A DNA stretch of 64,000 nt. It comes from Gnetum montanum. Taxonomy: Eukaryota; Streptophyta; Gnetopsida; Gnetales; Gnetaceae. Where the stretch lies: the NCBI GenBank assembly GCA_015680685.1, contig MNCI01017913.1, forward strand, positions 1,506,395-1,570,394, given 5' to 3'. The translations under genes and the position numbers were made by a program. The notes under the pieces are model-generated. The model was not told the origin of the DNA and made no database searches. It was given only the letters and a program-made list of their open reading frames with translations. Shown in pieces: positions 23,327 through 33,650 of the stretch (the first letter of the stretch is position 1; each line of letters begins with the position of its first letter).

Positions 23327-23690
23327 TTGGGTGTTGCACTATAGTGCTACATTGCACTGTAGTGTGGCAGTGTGCTATACTATGCTACGCTACACAGCGT
23401 AGCAAGGAGTTGCACTGTAGTGCTACGCTGCACTATAGCATGGCAGTGTGCTATGTTGTGCTATGCTACATAGCATAGCAAGGAGTTGCACTATAGTACT
23501 ACACTGCATTGTAGTGTGGTAGTGTGCTACGCTGCGCTACACTACATAGCGTAGCAAGGAGTTGCACTATAGTGCCATGCTACACTGTAGTGTGGCAGTG
23601 TGCTACGTTGCACTACGCTACACAACGTAGCAAGGAGTTGCACTGTAGCATGTCAGTGTGCTACACTACGCTATGCTACATAGCATAGTA
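23327..23690. repeat. 76-bp tandem array with palindromic cores, left LTR
   Basis: The marker CAAGGAGTTGCAC starts at 23403, 23479, 23555 and 23631, exactly 76 bp apart each time. A last unit is shortened by about 18 bp (marker at 23689). Each unit contains an inverted repeat just before the marker. At 23459-23480 the arms TGCTATGCTA and TAGCATAGCA are perfect with a 2-nt spacer. At 23383-23404 the arms match 9 of 10. Confidence 0.9.
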
Positions 23691-23870
23691 GGGTGCTACA
23701 GAAAGTGTCATCATCCTGACACTTAGAATAATCTTTCAAGTCTGGAAATTTGGTGCTGGCTACACTCAACATTTGGAAAAATATGGGCAAAGTGTCACTG
23801 TTTTGACACTTAGCCAAATTTGTAGTCGAGATGCTAAGACCTAAAATTTTGTGGTGTTTTAATAGCCCCT

Positions 23871-23914
23871 CTTTGTTGATGTCTGGAGGAGTGGCCTGAG
23901 AGACGTCAACAAAG
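23871..23914. repeat. Inverted repeat at the polypurine tract / 3' LTR junction
   Basis: The arms CTTTGTTGATGTCT and AGACGTCAACAAAG pair over 13 of 14 positions, with a 16-nt loop. An outer pair, GGTGTTTT at 23853-23860 and AAAACACC shortly after 23914, extends the symmetry around the polypurine tract. Confidence 0.75.
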
Positions 23915-24248
23915 AATTACAAAACACCATAGTAAATATGCCACGAAGATTACTCATTGGTACAAGATCAGATATTATTTTGCCATGTTCAAGAGTGCTA
24001 TGAGAATAAGGTTATGCTAAGGGACAAGGGGTATAGGCGATGATAGGAAGATGAAATGTAAACTGTGGAAATGAAATGCAAATAGTGGATCATGATGTAA
24101 AATGTGAAGTCAGCATAGTGATGGTGACCATGGCATGAAGTAGCTTGCCTCTGAAATGTTGACCTTTCATTGGAGTACTCATGGGAGGGTCAAAGTCGAT
24201 CCAAGGATGGGCCAATTGAAAAGTTGATTTTCTTTTTTATTTTTTGCT

Positions 24249-24434
24249 GTGAGGTGAACCTTCTTTAGGTTCATATTACTACTGAATACTAGCTACAAAT
24301 TTTTTTTGTTGTGAGGTGAACCTTTTTTTGGGTTTGGCTTACTACTGAATACTAGTTGCAACGTTTTTGTGTGTGAGGTGAACCTTCTTTCGGATTTGGC
24401 TTACCACTGAATACTAGCTGCAATTTAGCCATCA
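24249..24434. repeat. 62-bp tandem repeat, three copies
   Basis: GTGAGGTGAACC begins at 24249, 24311 and 24373, spacing 62 bp each time. Every unit ends with ACTGAATACTAG(C/T)TGCAA or a close match. Confidence 0.9.
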
Positions 24435-25109
24435 GGAAGATGGGCTTTGTTTTGATGCATCCGCATTGCATTTGTAGAATAGGTGTTTCCTCCTCAGGAT
24501 GAGTTGTATTACATTTGCTTAAGCTTTGACCATGCAACAGAGGCTCCCCATCTGATGAGTTATGTTATATCGACCATGGGTTTAATGGTTGATATGAAGA
24601 GAATGCCATGTGTCTCACAGTGCGTATGCATCAGAGGAGTGTGAAATAATGAGTATGGGGAGGATGAAAGGATACTGGGATGAAGGAATGGATGTGCATA
24701 GGTTGTAACAAGGATGAGGGGGATGTGCACTCTTGAGTGGTTCAACTAGTCCAATCATGCACATTAAACCAAGGTGGTGGCTTTTCACTACGATGAGATG
24801 TACCTTTGCATGACTGCATCCAAGGCTTCGTCCTACAAACACAACTCAGAGAGGACAAGAAAACCACAAAACATGAAATGCAAGTGCAAATGCTAGATGT
24901 GAAGATGCTGCAAGTGAAAAACTATGAGGAAGTTGCAAATGTGTCAAATGTTGTGCTAGTTGCAAGTGCTCGAGAAGCTGGTGAAAGTACCAGGGTGATG
25001 ATGCTGCAAGTCTTTTGAATTTCACACTAATGGCAAGTGCTCCAAAAGAATCACCAGAATGGTTGGAGGTGATGATGTTGTGAGTGCTCCTAAGGCAATG
25101 ACAAGTGTT

Positions 25110-25400
25110 CAGATTAGATCAGCTACATGCTAGTTTAAAGTCTTGGTAGACCATGAACCCACTTTAAGTTCCTAGTAGACTGTGATGTGTTAGTTTATAG
25201 TCCTAGTAGACCGTTGGATGCTAGTTTAATGTCGTAGCAGATAGTGGATGATGTGCTAGTTTAACGTCATGATCCAAGAACAAGCTGTGTCAGTTTATAG
25301 TCATAGTGGAATATCTGTGCTAGTTTATACTCATAGTGGACTGTCTATGCCAGTTTATAGTCATAGCAGACTGGTGCTTACCTTGCTTATGTAAGGTGTG
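25110..25400. repeat. Tandem TGCTAGTTTA boxes in element C
   Basis: About eight to ten irregular units of 30-40 bp, each with (T)GCTAGTTTA or a variant, then GTC and a TAGTAGAC/TAGCAGAC-like partner. The minus strand reads TAAACTAGCA. The same box occurs inside the gag region (27127, 28589, 28620) and flanks the antisense module of element B. Confidence 0.75.
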
Positions 25401-25749
25401 ATGTTACATGCGTAGTCATGGTATGTGCCTGTGAGATCTTGCAAAAATAAATTAGAAAGAAAGAAACATCAAGCAACACCTATCGTAAATAGAGTTAAAA
25501 TGTATGAATGAAAGAAAAGTAATGCAAAAAGTGATAGTTTTAGGCTATTTTGGGTCGTAGGCTAGTTTATGGCCTTTTTGGGCCATATGTTTTTGTTGTT
25601 TTATGTTTTTTTTTGATGTTTTTCAAATGCAATGTGTAAACTAATTTGATGAATGTGTAAACAAAGAAAAATGCGTGATCTAAGTGAGTGGGCAAAATGT
25701 AAACGCATAGGCTAGTGCAATGTAAACAAAAGTCAAAAATGCATGGTAA

Positions 25750-26500
25750 GTGGAGGCAAAGGGTAGGCAAGCATCTAGCATAGTTTTGGCCAAGGGAAAG
25801 TCTTGTTCATGTAGTTTCTTCCTAATTGGGCATGGCTTAGGGAGCATGCAAGGCTTAGAATCTTTTGGGAAGATATCGACTTCAACCACTCATTCGGGTG
25901 TGTTAGCCTTAGGCATTGCATTGGTTTTCATAGGTGTACCACCAAGAACCATGTCTATGTCATGGATTGTTGAAGAGGAAGCGTTATCACCATAGATGAT
26001 AACTTGACCACCTTCATATAGAAGGTGGATTTCTTCTTGGATGGGAGAGGAGATGGCCCTTAGTTGGGCTAGCTAAGTCCTGCCTAGAATCATGTTGAAA
26101 CCTAGCATCTCTTCTATGATAGTGAAATCTACACTAGTGGTGAATTGCTCTCCTACTAAGAAGGCTAAGTTGATTGTACACCTGATAGTGATGCATGATC
26201 TATTGAAGGATTTTAGACATGATTTTGGTTGTCCTAATTTCATCTGCNTGAATTGCTATCCTGCCACAAAGGCTAAGTTGATTGTACCCTTGACTGTGAC
26301 ACGTGATCCATTGAAGGATTTTAGACACATGGTTTTGGTTGGCCTGATTTCATCTACTAGACCTAGTTTGTCGATGATAAAGTACAGGACTACGTTTGTT
26401 GCTGCACCATCATCGACATGCACTCTGTGGATTGTGCACTTCCCAACACGTATGCTAATTGAAAATGGAGCTATAGTAACCTCCCCTCATTCAGGGTTGA
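25750..26500 (-). pseudogene. Aspartic protease of element C
   Basis: The minus strand at about 26430-26385 reads HRVHVDDGAATNVVLY, the D-(D/T)-G-A active site of Tat-type retropepsins. It is followed by IIDKLGLVDEI and FNGSRVTVKGTI. LGRT and LRAISSPIQEEIHLLY come further on, matching element B at 54.69-54.99 kb. A segment of about 110 bp is tandemly duplicated (26134-26247 and 26250-26354) with one N at 26248, so the central part appears twice. Apart from that, the protease frame has few stops, fewer than most others in the window. Confidence 0.7.
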
Positions 26501-26642
26501 CTTTGACTGCATTGTCATGGAATACTAGGGATGTTGAACTCAATTCTTGTGGTGTAGGAGGCAACATCGTTGCATGTATGGATGCCTCATCTACAGGGAT
26601 ATCCTCCGCAACAGGAATGGAGGCCAAGATCTGGGCCTATGC

Positions 26643-29280
26643 TTAGCAATGAGCAGATGAGGTCATGACCAGGTTGTACAAAATCAATGTTGTATTCTTT
26701 TTCTTGAGTGTTTGTTTCACTTGGGTTAGTGCAACTACAAAGTCCTTGTCATTGGCTATTATGTTGGCCTTGATTTCCTCCATGTGGCTTGAGAGATAGA
26801 TCTCTTGCAAAGGGGACTTGGGCTTGGTTTGCTTGGCTTGATTGGGGGTAGGGGCCCTAGTGTTTAGTTGTGGCTTTTGCTTTGGCCATGGGGGTTGCAA
26901 GGTGCTCATTTGTCCTCTTGCATTGCCATTTAGTAAGCCCACTTGGGTTGCTAGTGGGATTGACCCTTGAGGGAGGAGAAATTGAGACATTGCTTCCTGT
27001 TGGGCTTCGGGTAGGTGAGGAGTCATCATGTTGTGACATCCTTATGACAAATGGTGATTTAGGTGGAGTTGTTTTGTGGTCAAATTGTGACACCTTGATA
27101 ATGAAAGGTTGCTTAGTGGTTGTTGTTACATCATGCTAGTTTAATGTATTAGTGGATGGTTACTGTCGAACTTTGACCATAAAGAGTGTTGTGGGTGCCC
27201 AAGGTGGCACCTTAAAAATAAAGGGAGGCCTCTTACTTGTGGAGGCTATGGGGACCTTTGCCTTGTTAGGAGGAACATGGATTACAAAAATTTTTTGCAT
27301 AGGTTTGGGCTTGCCACCTATGCTAATTGAATTTATGACATAGGAGGCATCGTTTGTGTTGGATTGACTTGCTGTGTTGATCACCAGTTCGCCTCGTTCT
27401 ATCATTCTCTATAGATCATCCTGCAAAGCATGACAATTATCCGTACTATGACTAGACAACTAGTGGTAATGACAGTATTGGTCCAATTTAAAATGTTATG
27501 GGATTGGGAGCTCATTTGGTACCACTAATATGGGGTTCCTTAGTAGTTCACAACACCTATCATGTTTTTGGCATGTAATCACTGATCCATGTTTGTGTTG
27601 GATTTTCCTAGCTTTCAAGAGTTGCTTCAGTAGTTCAGAGGGTTGCATTGGTAGTGGTGTATACTTTGAGCGATCCTTGCATTGAAAGTTGGACCTTGGG
27701 ATGGCCCCTACCAATGTAGGTGAGTTGGCACTAGAGTTGGTAGTTTTGTTAGCTAGGGCCTTCGGTTGCTTAACTATTGGGCCCCAGTTGGTTGCTTTTG
27801 TGCTTGTAGCCACTATTGCTACTATTGTGTTTTTCTTGTGAGCATGTTGGTTTCTGTAGGCCACATCAGCTAGAACACTGCTAGCTTGCACTGTTTCCTC
27901 TATGATTTTTGCTTGGGCAAAGGCTTGGCTAAGAGACTTTGGGGCTGGATAAGACAATTTGGACTTAATGAAGTCACTTACTACACCTTTGAAGATGGCC
28001 AATAGATGTGCCTCCACTAGGGGTTCATGCATTTCACTCAATGTAGCATTCCAACATTAGAGGAATTTTGGCATGGGCTCTAGAGGCCTCTGATTAACTT
28101 GCATTAGTTGGTCGAGGGTTGCTTCAGGCTTTAGGTTGTACCTAAAGTGCATCACAAACTTTCTTATGAGATCCTCCAAACATGAGACTGAGGCATTGGG
28201 TAACACATGATACTAGTCTAAGGCCTTGCCAGTGAATGACATGGGGAAGATATGTATGATGGCATGTGGCCAAGCTTGAAGGAGTAGGCATTTAGATCGA
28301 AATATGACCAAGTGTGCATTGGGATCCCCTTCTCCATTGTACTTGGATAAATTGAGGTAGTTGGATCCTAGTTGGAAGAGTTAGGGATGGTATTGTAGGA
28401 CTTATGGGGTCATCTCCATAGAAGTCCACCACCTTGATGGTGTCAAAAGAGGTAGCCTTAAGTCGGTTGATCTCCTCCGTCAAGCTTTGGATTAGCTAGA
28501 ATGCTTGATCCAAGCTTGGGGATGTGCTGGTTAGTTGCATTGGCTGGGCTTGTGTTGGTTAGATAGAATGGGGTTGAATTATTGGTTGTGAAGTCTACCA
28601 GTTTAACGTTGTAGCGGATGGGTGTTGCTAGTTTAACATCATAGCAGACGATTGCTGATGTATTTGCTAAGCGATGGGTGTGGTGATTGGAGTGGGCCAC
28701 ACATGGGTGGGTTGGACGGACACCATAGACATTGATGAGATAGGTAGGATGTAGGATGTCTAAGTTGTTTGGGGCTGGGAGGTGGCCCTTGCATGAGCAT
28801 AGTGTTGAGGAAATGCATTAGTTGCATGCAAGGAAGGCTAAATTGGCATGGTTACCATCTCAGAGGGGATGGGTGGACCAAACCGAGGAGGGGCTGTACT
28901 AGGGAGTGGTTGTTGGAAGACGGTGTGGAGGGGGCTCTCATGCTTGGAGTGGGCCTCGAACTCATCTTCCTCCTTCTGTGAGGCTTCATCGTAGGTTGTC
29001 CTTACATCATGCTTGTTTGCATAGATGAGTTGGGACAACAACTGGTGGTAGGACTCCGTGAGTGGGATTATGTCAAACAAGGAGGGGTTGTACTCTCGTC
29101 CATTCTAGTGGACTCGTTCATAGTCTTGTTTTGCCTATAAATCGAGGTAATCCACTAGTATTCCTACTTGGATTTTGGCACAAACAAAATTGTATTGTTC
29201 ATGGCTTAATGCAGCATGCTTTGGCTTGATTGTTGTATCAAATGTGTTAGACACCAATGTGGAAGGTTGATTTGGATTGA
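26643..29280 (-). pseudogene. Gag of element C
   Basis: Tat-type gag, minus strand, in several open pieces: 29080-28838 (N-terminal, acidic linker), 28483-28292 (start of capsid, IQLPQFIQ), 28041-27496 (capsid end, MHEPLVEAHLLAIFKG and LSQAFAQAKIIEE) and 27029-26643 (C-terminal part, FVVALTQVKQTLKK). The order and spacing match the gags at 46.86-49.8 and 51.5-54.46 kb. The Pro- and Ala-rich C-terminal linker is typical of Tat gags. Frameshifts and some stops interrupt it. The TGCTAGTTTA box appears three times inside the region, which is unusual for coding sequence. Confidence 0.7.
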
Positions 29281-29765
29281 TATTCACAGATCAGGTTGTG
29301 AGAGTTGCTATTTGTAGAAAATGGCTAACTCTGAAAATGGTAGAAAAATGACTAAGTCAGTAGTAGGGAAATGGCTAAGTATAGAAATATATAGAAAATG
29401 TCTAAGTGTAAAAATGTAGAAAAAAATGCTAACTATGAAAATGCAGAAAAAATGCTAAGTATGACAATTGCTAAAAATGGCCAACTCTAGTGTAGTGTAA
29501 TAGGATGTTACACTGTAGTGTCGGGTGTTGCACTGTAGCACTACGCTGTACTGTAGTGCTATGCTACATTGTAGCATCTGGTTTTGAACTGTAGTGCTAT
29601 GTTACACTGTAGTGCCATAGTGTGCTATGATATGCTACGCTACACAGTGTATACCTACTACGTTGTACCCTGTACCACCCTGCTACGCTGCTCGTGGTGT
29701 AGCTGCTACACTATGCAGAACAAGTCATAACAGTTAAAAATGATACTTGATACAAAATTAGATAT
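29281..29765 (-). other. 5' leader of element C with GTAGC-rich repeats
   Basis: Between primer site and gag. About 29490-29720 has the same TGCACTGTAGCACTACGCTG-type repetitive sequence as the LTR arrays but irregularly spaced. About 29330-29480 has repeated AAATGGCTAA(C/G)T units. No open frame. Confidence 0.55.
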
Positions 29766-29784
29766 GGCCCTCCTTCTAGCGCCA
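29766..29784 (-). other. Primer binding site of element C
   Basis: Minus strand TGGCGCTAGAAGGAGGGCC, five bases inside the 5' LTR end. Elements A (46380) and B (51030) have TGGTGCTAGAAGGATG and TGGCACTAGAAGGAGG in the same position. It is clearly different from the Athila site at 19098. I cannot say which tRNA it pairs with. Confidence 0.75.
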
Positions 29785-29789
29785 AATAT

Positions 29790-31001
29790 TGTAGAAACAA
29801 AAAATATTGGTGGCTAGAAACATCGAGAGGTCTTCAGTCGCATAACTTAACCCCAGATCTGTCTGAGGGTCGTGCTAGAGAAAATGGATTCAGGATGCCC
29901 TAAACGGTCTAGTCGATTAGACAATGACTTAACCGCTGTATAATAATCCTTTTACAAAGAACGATGTTGAATGGAACACACATATACAGAGTGTACAATA
30001 GGCATAGTGGAGCGCAGTCACAGCCTTTGTGGTGTTGAGCTATGAAGTCAGGTGCTCATTGTGATGAACTGTGCCTGCTGGGTCGGTAGTCACAGTGTAC
30101 TATGTGATGTTGTATAGGTCTGCAATGGGGCTGTAGTATACTACGTGATGTTGGTGTGCTTCTCTGTTGGTATGGTATGCTCTAGGTCATGTTTGCCCAT
30201 GGAGATAGGTGCCAGGATGCCAAAGTGCCAAAAATGCCAAATGGAAGTGCCAACTACCTCTTTGGTAAAAAACAGAAGCCAAACCCCTTCTTCTCCCATG
30301 CCCTTTCTCAAAAGAAGACACAAGGATATTTATAGGGCTAGGGTTAGCCCAAAATGTGGATTAGGTGCCACGTGGTAGTGCATAACAAAGTATTACACAA
30401 TGGCGTCAAGTGTTGCACTGTAGCACCAGTTGCACTTTAGTGCTATGCTACACTTTAGCTCTGGGTGTTGCACTATAGCGCTATGCTACACTGTAGCTCT
30501 GGGTGTTGCACTATAGTGCTACGCTATAGTGTAGTATGGTAGTGTGCTATGTTGTGCTATGCTACACAGTGTAGTAAGGAGTTGGATTGTAGTGCTATGC
30601 TGCATTGTAGTGTGGTAGTGTGCTATGTTGCGCTACGCTACACAACATAGAAAGGAGTTGCATTGTAGCGCTACACTACACTATAGCACTACACTACATT
30701 GTAGCACTACGCTACACTATAGCGTGGCAGTGTGCTACATTGTGCTACGCTACACAATCTAGCAAGGAGTTGCATTGTAGCACCACGCTACATTGTAGCG
30801 TGTTAGTGTGCTATGCTACGCTATGCTACACAGTGTAGCAAGGTGCTACAAAAAGTACCATCATCTTGACACTTAGAAAAATTTTTCAAGTTTGGTAGTT
30901 TGGTGCTAGCTACATGCAACATTTGGAAAAATATGGGCAAAGTGTTACTATTTTGACACTTAGCCAAATTTGCAGTTGAGATGTTGAGACCCAAAATTTT
31001 G
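29790..31001 (-). mobile_element. 5' LTR of element C
   Basis: 1212 bp, plus-strand ends TGTAGAAACAA and GGTATTTCA. It carries TATAAATA (minus) at 30327-30334 and a 76-bp array. Array marker positions are 30575, 30651, 30763 and 30839, so spacings are 76, 112 (76+36) and 76. The extra 36 bp is one more GCACTACACTACA-type subunit not present in the left LTR. Confidence 0.85.
30327..30334 (-). promoter_or_regulatory. TATA box of element C 5' LTR
   Basis: Minus strand TATAAATA after GGGCTAACCCTAGCCC. This is the likely start of the element's genomic RNA. Confidence 0.65.
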
Positions 31002-31006
31002 TGGTA
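31002..31006 (+). other. Target-site duplication TATAG, right copy
   Basis: Identical to 22591-22595 and directly adjacent to the outer end of the right LTR. Confidence 0.85.
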
Positions 31007-32540
31007 TTTCATATAGTAAACATGCAATGTTTGAGCTGCTATGTTGTATGTGCTATGATTTGTCTATGGGCATATCCTCCATTGTCCTCCTCTTGGCTAT
31101 ATTTTCATGCTTGGCAAAAGACCTTCTTTCTTAGGCATTTCTTTTAGCATCACTTATAGTCATCAAAGGATAAACATTAGTTTTGATAAATTTTCCTTAA
31201 TAATTAACCCTTTTTGAATCCCTTAGTTTGCATTTAAGCACAAGGTGATGACAACATACTATGCCCAAGGCTATGGGGTAACTAAAATCATCAAGTTGTT
31301 CACATTATTTTGCTCAATTACTATTAGTTACCATAGTGTTCGAAAATATAATGTTACAAAAATTTGAAAAATTTCAAAATGGACATCCCTAGGCCCCATG
31401 ACTAATGAACATAGCTTTGGAAGTGAATAATTTTTCAAATAATTAAAACCAAAGGTTTGATTTAGAAGATTGCGAAGAAATATTAATGGATATGGAAATA
31501 GAAAAGTATGAAACAAATGAGAAGTAGTGCCAAAATTATGCAAAAATTCAGATGTCATTGACATTTTGGAAGATGTGAAGATTAGTTCAAAGCCATGATT
31601 AATAAAAGTTATGCAAGTGGGTCCTTCCAAAAGTAGGCTACTGCCATAATGCCCTTACATAACCACTTCTATAGATGTTTGTGGGCACTCGAGAAGTTAA
31701 GTGTAGACCATGCCTTTGTTCCAAACAACACACAACTGCCATGGTTGGGATGTGTCACTATACTACACAAAACCAAAATGCTCATAATCGCATGTAGCAG
31801 TGAGGTTAATAATGGGATAAGAAGGGATTGCAAGGATTTGGATGTAAGGTACTTGACCATGTTTACAATAGGTTTTTGTGAAAAATGTGATTAAAATGAT
31901 CAGAATACCTATCCATCCAAGTTTAGACCAAGTCCATAACATGAACAATGATCTTGCATTGATGTGTTCCATCCTTCCAACCACCATAAGTCCACAACCA
32001 CCTCAAAGAAGAATCATCACTTTAAAAAGAGAAGAAAAGAGAAGAAGGAATGAAGGGCCTTGGTTAGAGGGGAGCCTTCAAGCATGGGTAACATGTCTTT
32101 CTAGCCCCATAACTAGTGCTTGTAGCCCATAATTGTGTCTAAGGAATGTGCTTTTAATTTCCATTCTTGTTTTCTTTTTTTTCTCTCTCTTCTTTCTTGT
32201 TTGTTTATTCTTTTTATGGGAACCACACCATGCAAAAAATTTTAGCCTCTTGTTATTGGTCAATAGATGAGTGATGATATGTTCCAAGAGAAGTCATAAA
32301 TCACATGAAGGAAGTTAATAAGAAAACCCAACAAGTCCCCTTGAGGTCATACCCTTATCATTTCCACTTGTCATTTCCTCTTTCTTCAAGGTATAATGAT
32401 CATTTATTAATTTTAGTTTCATGAAAGAAGAACCAATTTTTCTCTATGAAAAAGACCTTTTATTCAGAGAAGTGGAGGGATGGATGAGATGGTCTCACTA
32501 CTTTACACAATTACTTACTCAATCATCTTGATAGCATAGA
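31007..32540 (-). other. Element 2: env-like N-terminus remnant and conserved spacer
   Basis: 31007-31180 aligns with the start of the element 1 env-like ORF (about 10600-10760) but has no open frame. The remainder matches the element 1 spacer. ATAACTAGTGCTTGTAGCCC at 32107-32126 also occurs at 12041-12060, and a block near 31600-31680 corresponds to 11540-11620. Sequence stops at the assembly gap. Confidence 0.55.
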
Positions 32541-33073
32541 NNNNNNNNNNNNNNNNNNNNNNNNNNNNNNNNNNNNNNNNNNNNNNNNNNNNNNNNNNNN
32601 NNNNNNNNNNNNNNNNNNNNNNNNNNNNNNNNNNNNNNNNNNNNNNNNNNNNNNNNNNNNNNNNNNNNNNNNNNNNNNNNNNNNNNNNNNNNNNNNNNNN
32701 NNNNNNNNNNNNNNNNNNNNNNNNNNNNNNNNNNNNNNNNNNNNNNNNNNNNNNNNNNNNNNNNNNNNNNNNNNNNNNNNNNNNNNNNNNNNNNNNNNNN
32801 NNNNNNNNNNNNNNNNNNNNNNNNNNNNNNNNNNNNNNNNNNNNNNNNNNNNNNNNNNNNNNNNNNNNNNNNNNNNNNNNNNNNNNNNNNNNNNNNNNNN
32901 NNNNNNNNNNNNNNNNNNNNNNNNNNNNNNNNNNNNNNNNNNNNNNNNNNNNNNNNNNNNNNNNNNNNNNNNNNNNNNNNNNNNNNNNNNNNNNNNNNNN
33001 NNNNNNNNNNNNNNNNNNNNNNNNNNNNNNNNNNNNNNNNNNNNNNNNNNNNNNNNNNNNNNNNNNNNNNNNN
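32541..33073. other. Assembly gap (533 N)
   Basis: Run of undetermined bases inside element 2, where its integrase and RT would be expected. The true length may differ. Confidence 0.99.
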
Positions 33074-33650
33074 TTTTTTGTTTTAATTCCCAGGTCTCCA
33101 TGTTTAATATCCTTTTCTAGGGTATAATCAAAGTGTAATATATATGCATCTAAGTCCTATGTTTTATCCATTTCTTAAGTCTAGAATTAATAAGTAGATT
33201 ATTTGCTTCCATGCATCTTTGAAATCATTTTATATTATCATTTTCAAGTCATTGGATGCCTTTTGGTTTAGTGGCTACTATGTAGACTAGTTTTTCCTCA
33301 CACACTTGCTCTTGAACTTTATGGTGGGTTGGTATATGGGTTGTGTTAATATTTTGAATGTGTGGCCCATAATGACACCCTTTATCATGATTAGTTATGA
33401 ATGGCTTTTTCTTTTGTCTCTCCACAATGCTAGATTCATCATTTTTGTTCAGTGTTGGAATAATGATGGATGTTGGCCTTTGCATAGGATTGGAGAACAT
33501 TGGTTGTGAAAGGAAGGGTGTTGCACTTGATTGGCATTGTGCTAGTTTGGATGAGTTAGTAGGTTCACAAGTGTTATGCTTACATGTGGAATCCATCCTA
33601 AAGAAAGGATGCTTCCAAGATTGTGGTGGGGACCTACTAGCATTATCATG
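33074..33650 (-). pseudogene. Element 2 remnant, gag-pol linker region
   Basis: A minus-strand frame at 33719-33249 is open for 156 codons, rich in Asn, Ser, Pro and His, with no recognised domain. Its end resembles the stretch of element 1 near 15900-15950, between RT and protease. The first 20 or so codons belong to LTR d. I take it as the surviving linker of element 2, not an independent gene. Confidence 0.35.

Larger units (their letters stand above)
22596..23861 (-). mobile_element. 3' LTR of element C
   Basis: 1266 bp. Plus-strand start TGTAGCAATAG aligns with the right LTR start TGTAGAAACAA. The inner end reads, on the minus strand, TAAAACACCACAAAATTTT against TGAAATACCACAAAATTTT in the right copy, so the LTR-terminal TG has become TA. 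A minus-strand TATAAATA box lies at 23136-23143, preceded by an AGCCCTA-rich block. A 76-bp tandem array occupies about 23327-23690. There are many substitutions between the two LTRs, so the insertion is old. Confidence 0.85.
23862..25750 (-). other. Repeat-rich non-coding tract of element C between protease and 3' LTR
   Basis: There is no credible coding frame. It holds an inverted repeat at 23871-23914 next to the LTR, a 62-bp triplication at 24249-24434, and a run of about ten copies of a TGCTAGTTTA box with GTC...TAGTAGAC partners at about 25110-25400. Minus-strand AAAGAGGGGC, just outside the LTR at 23862-23874, is the probable polypurine tract. The tract is longer than expected for an untranslated region and replaces the RT-integrase part of an autonomous element. 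Confidence 0.65.
22596..31001 (-). mobile_element. Complete non-autonomous gag-protease LTR retrotransposon (element C)
   Basis: An 8.4-kb unit bounded by two long direct repeats (22596-23861 and 29790-31001) and a perfect 5-bp duplication TATAG. Read on the minus strand the order is 5' LTR, primer site, gag (29.28-26.64 kb), protease (26.5-25.75 kb), a long repeat-rich non-coding tract, polypurine tract and 3' LTR. There is no RT, RNase H or integrase anywhere inside, so it would need enzymes in trans. LTR motifs, primer site and gag are related to elements A and B at 44.8-64 kb. It sits inside the env-like region of Athila-like element 2. Confidence 0.85.

Noticed and set aside
23275-23478. 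Open frame with repeated Leu-His-Tyr-Ser/Thr peptides (also 30620-30838)
   Set aside because: It is a translation of the 76-bp LTR array; the frame is open only because of the repeat composition.
23327-23690. Regular repeats as a CRISPR array (also 55374-55545 and 24249-24434)
   Set aside because: There are no unique spacers of constant length and no cas genes, and the context is a plant LTR element.
26092-26646. Long plus-strand open frame over element C protease
   Set aside because: It is the antisense shadow of the protease. The minus strand carries the DDGA active site and collinearity with element B.
32523-33101. Long minus-strand open frame
   Set aside because: It consists almost entirely of the N gap.
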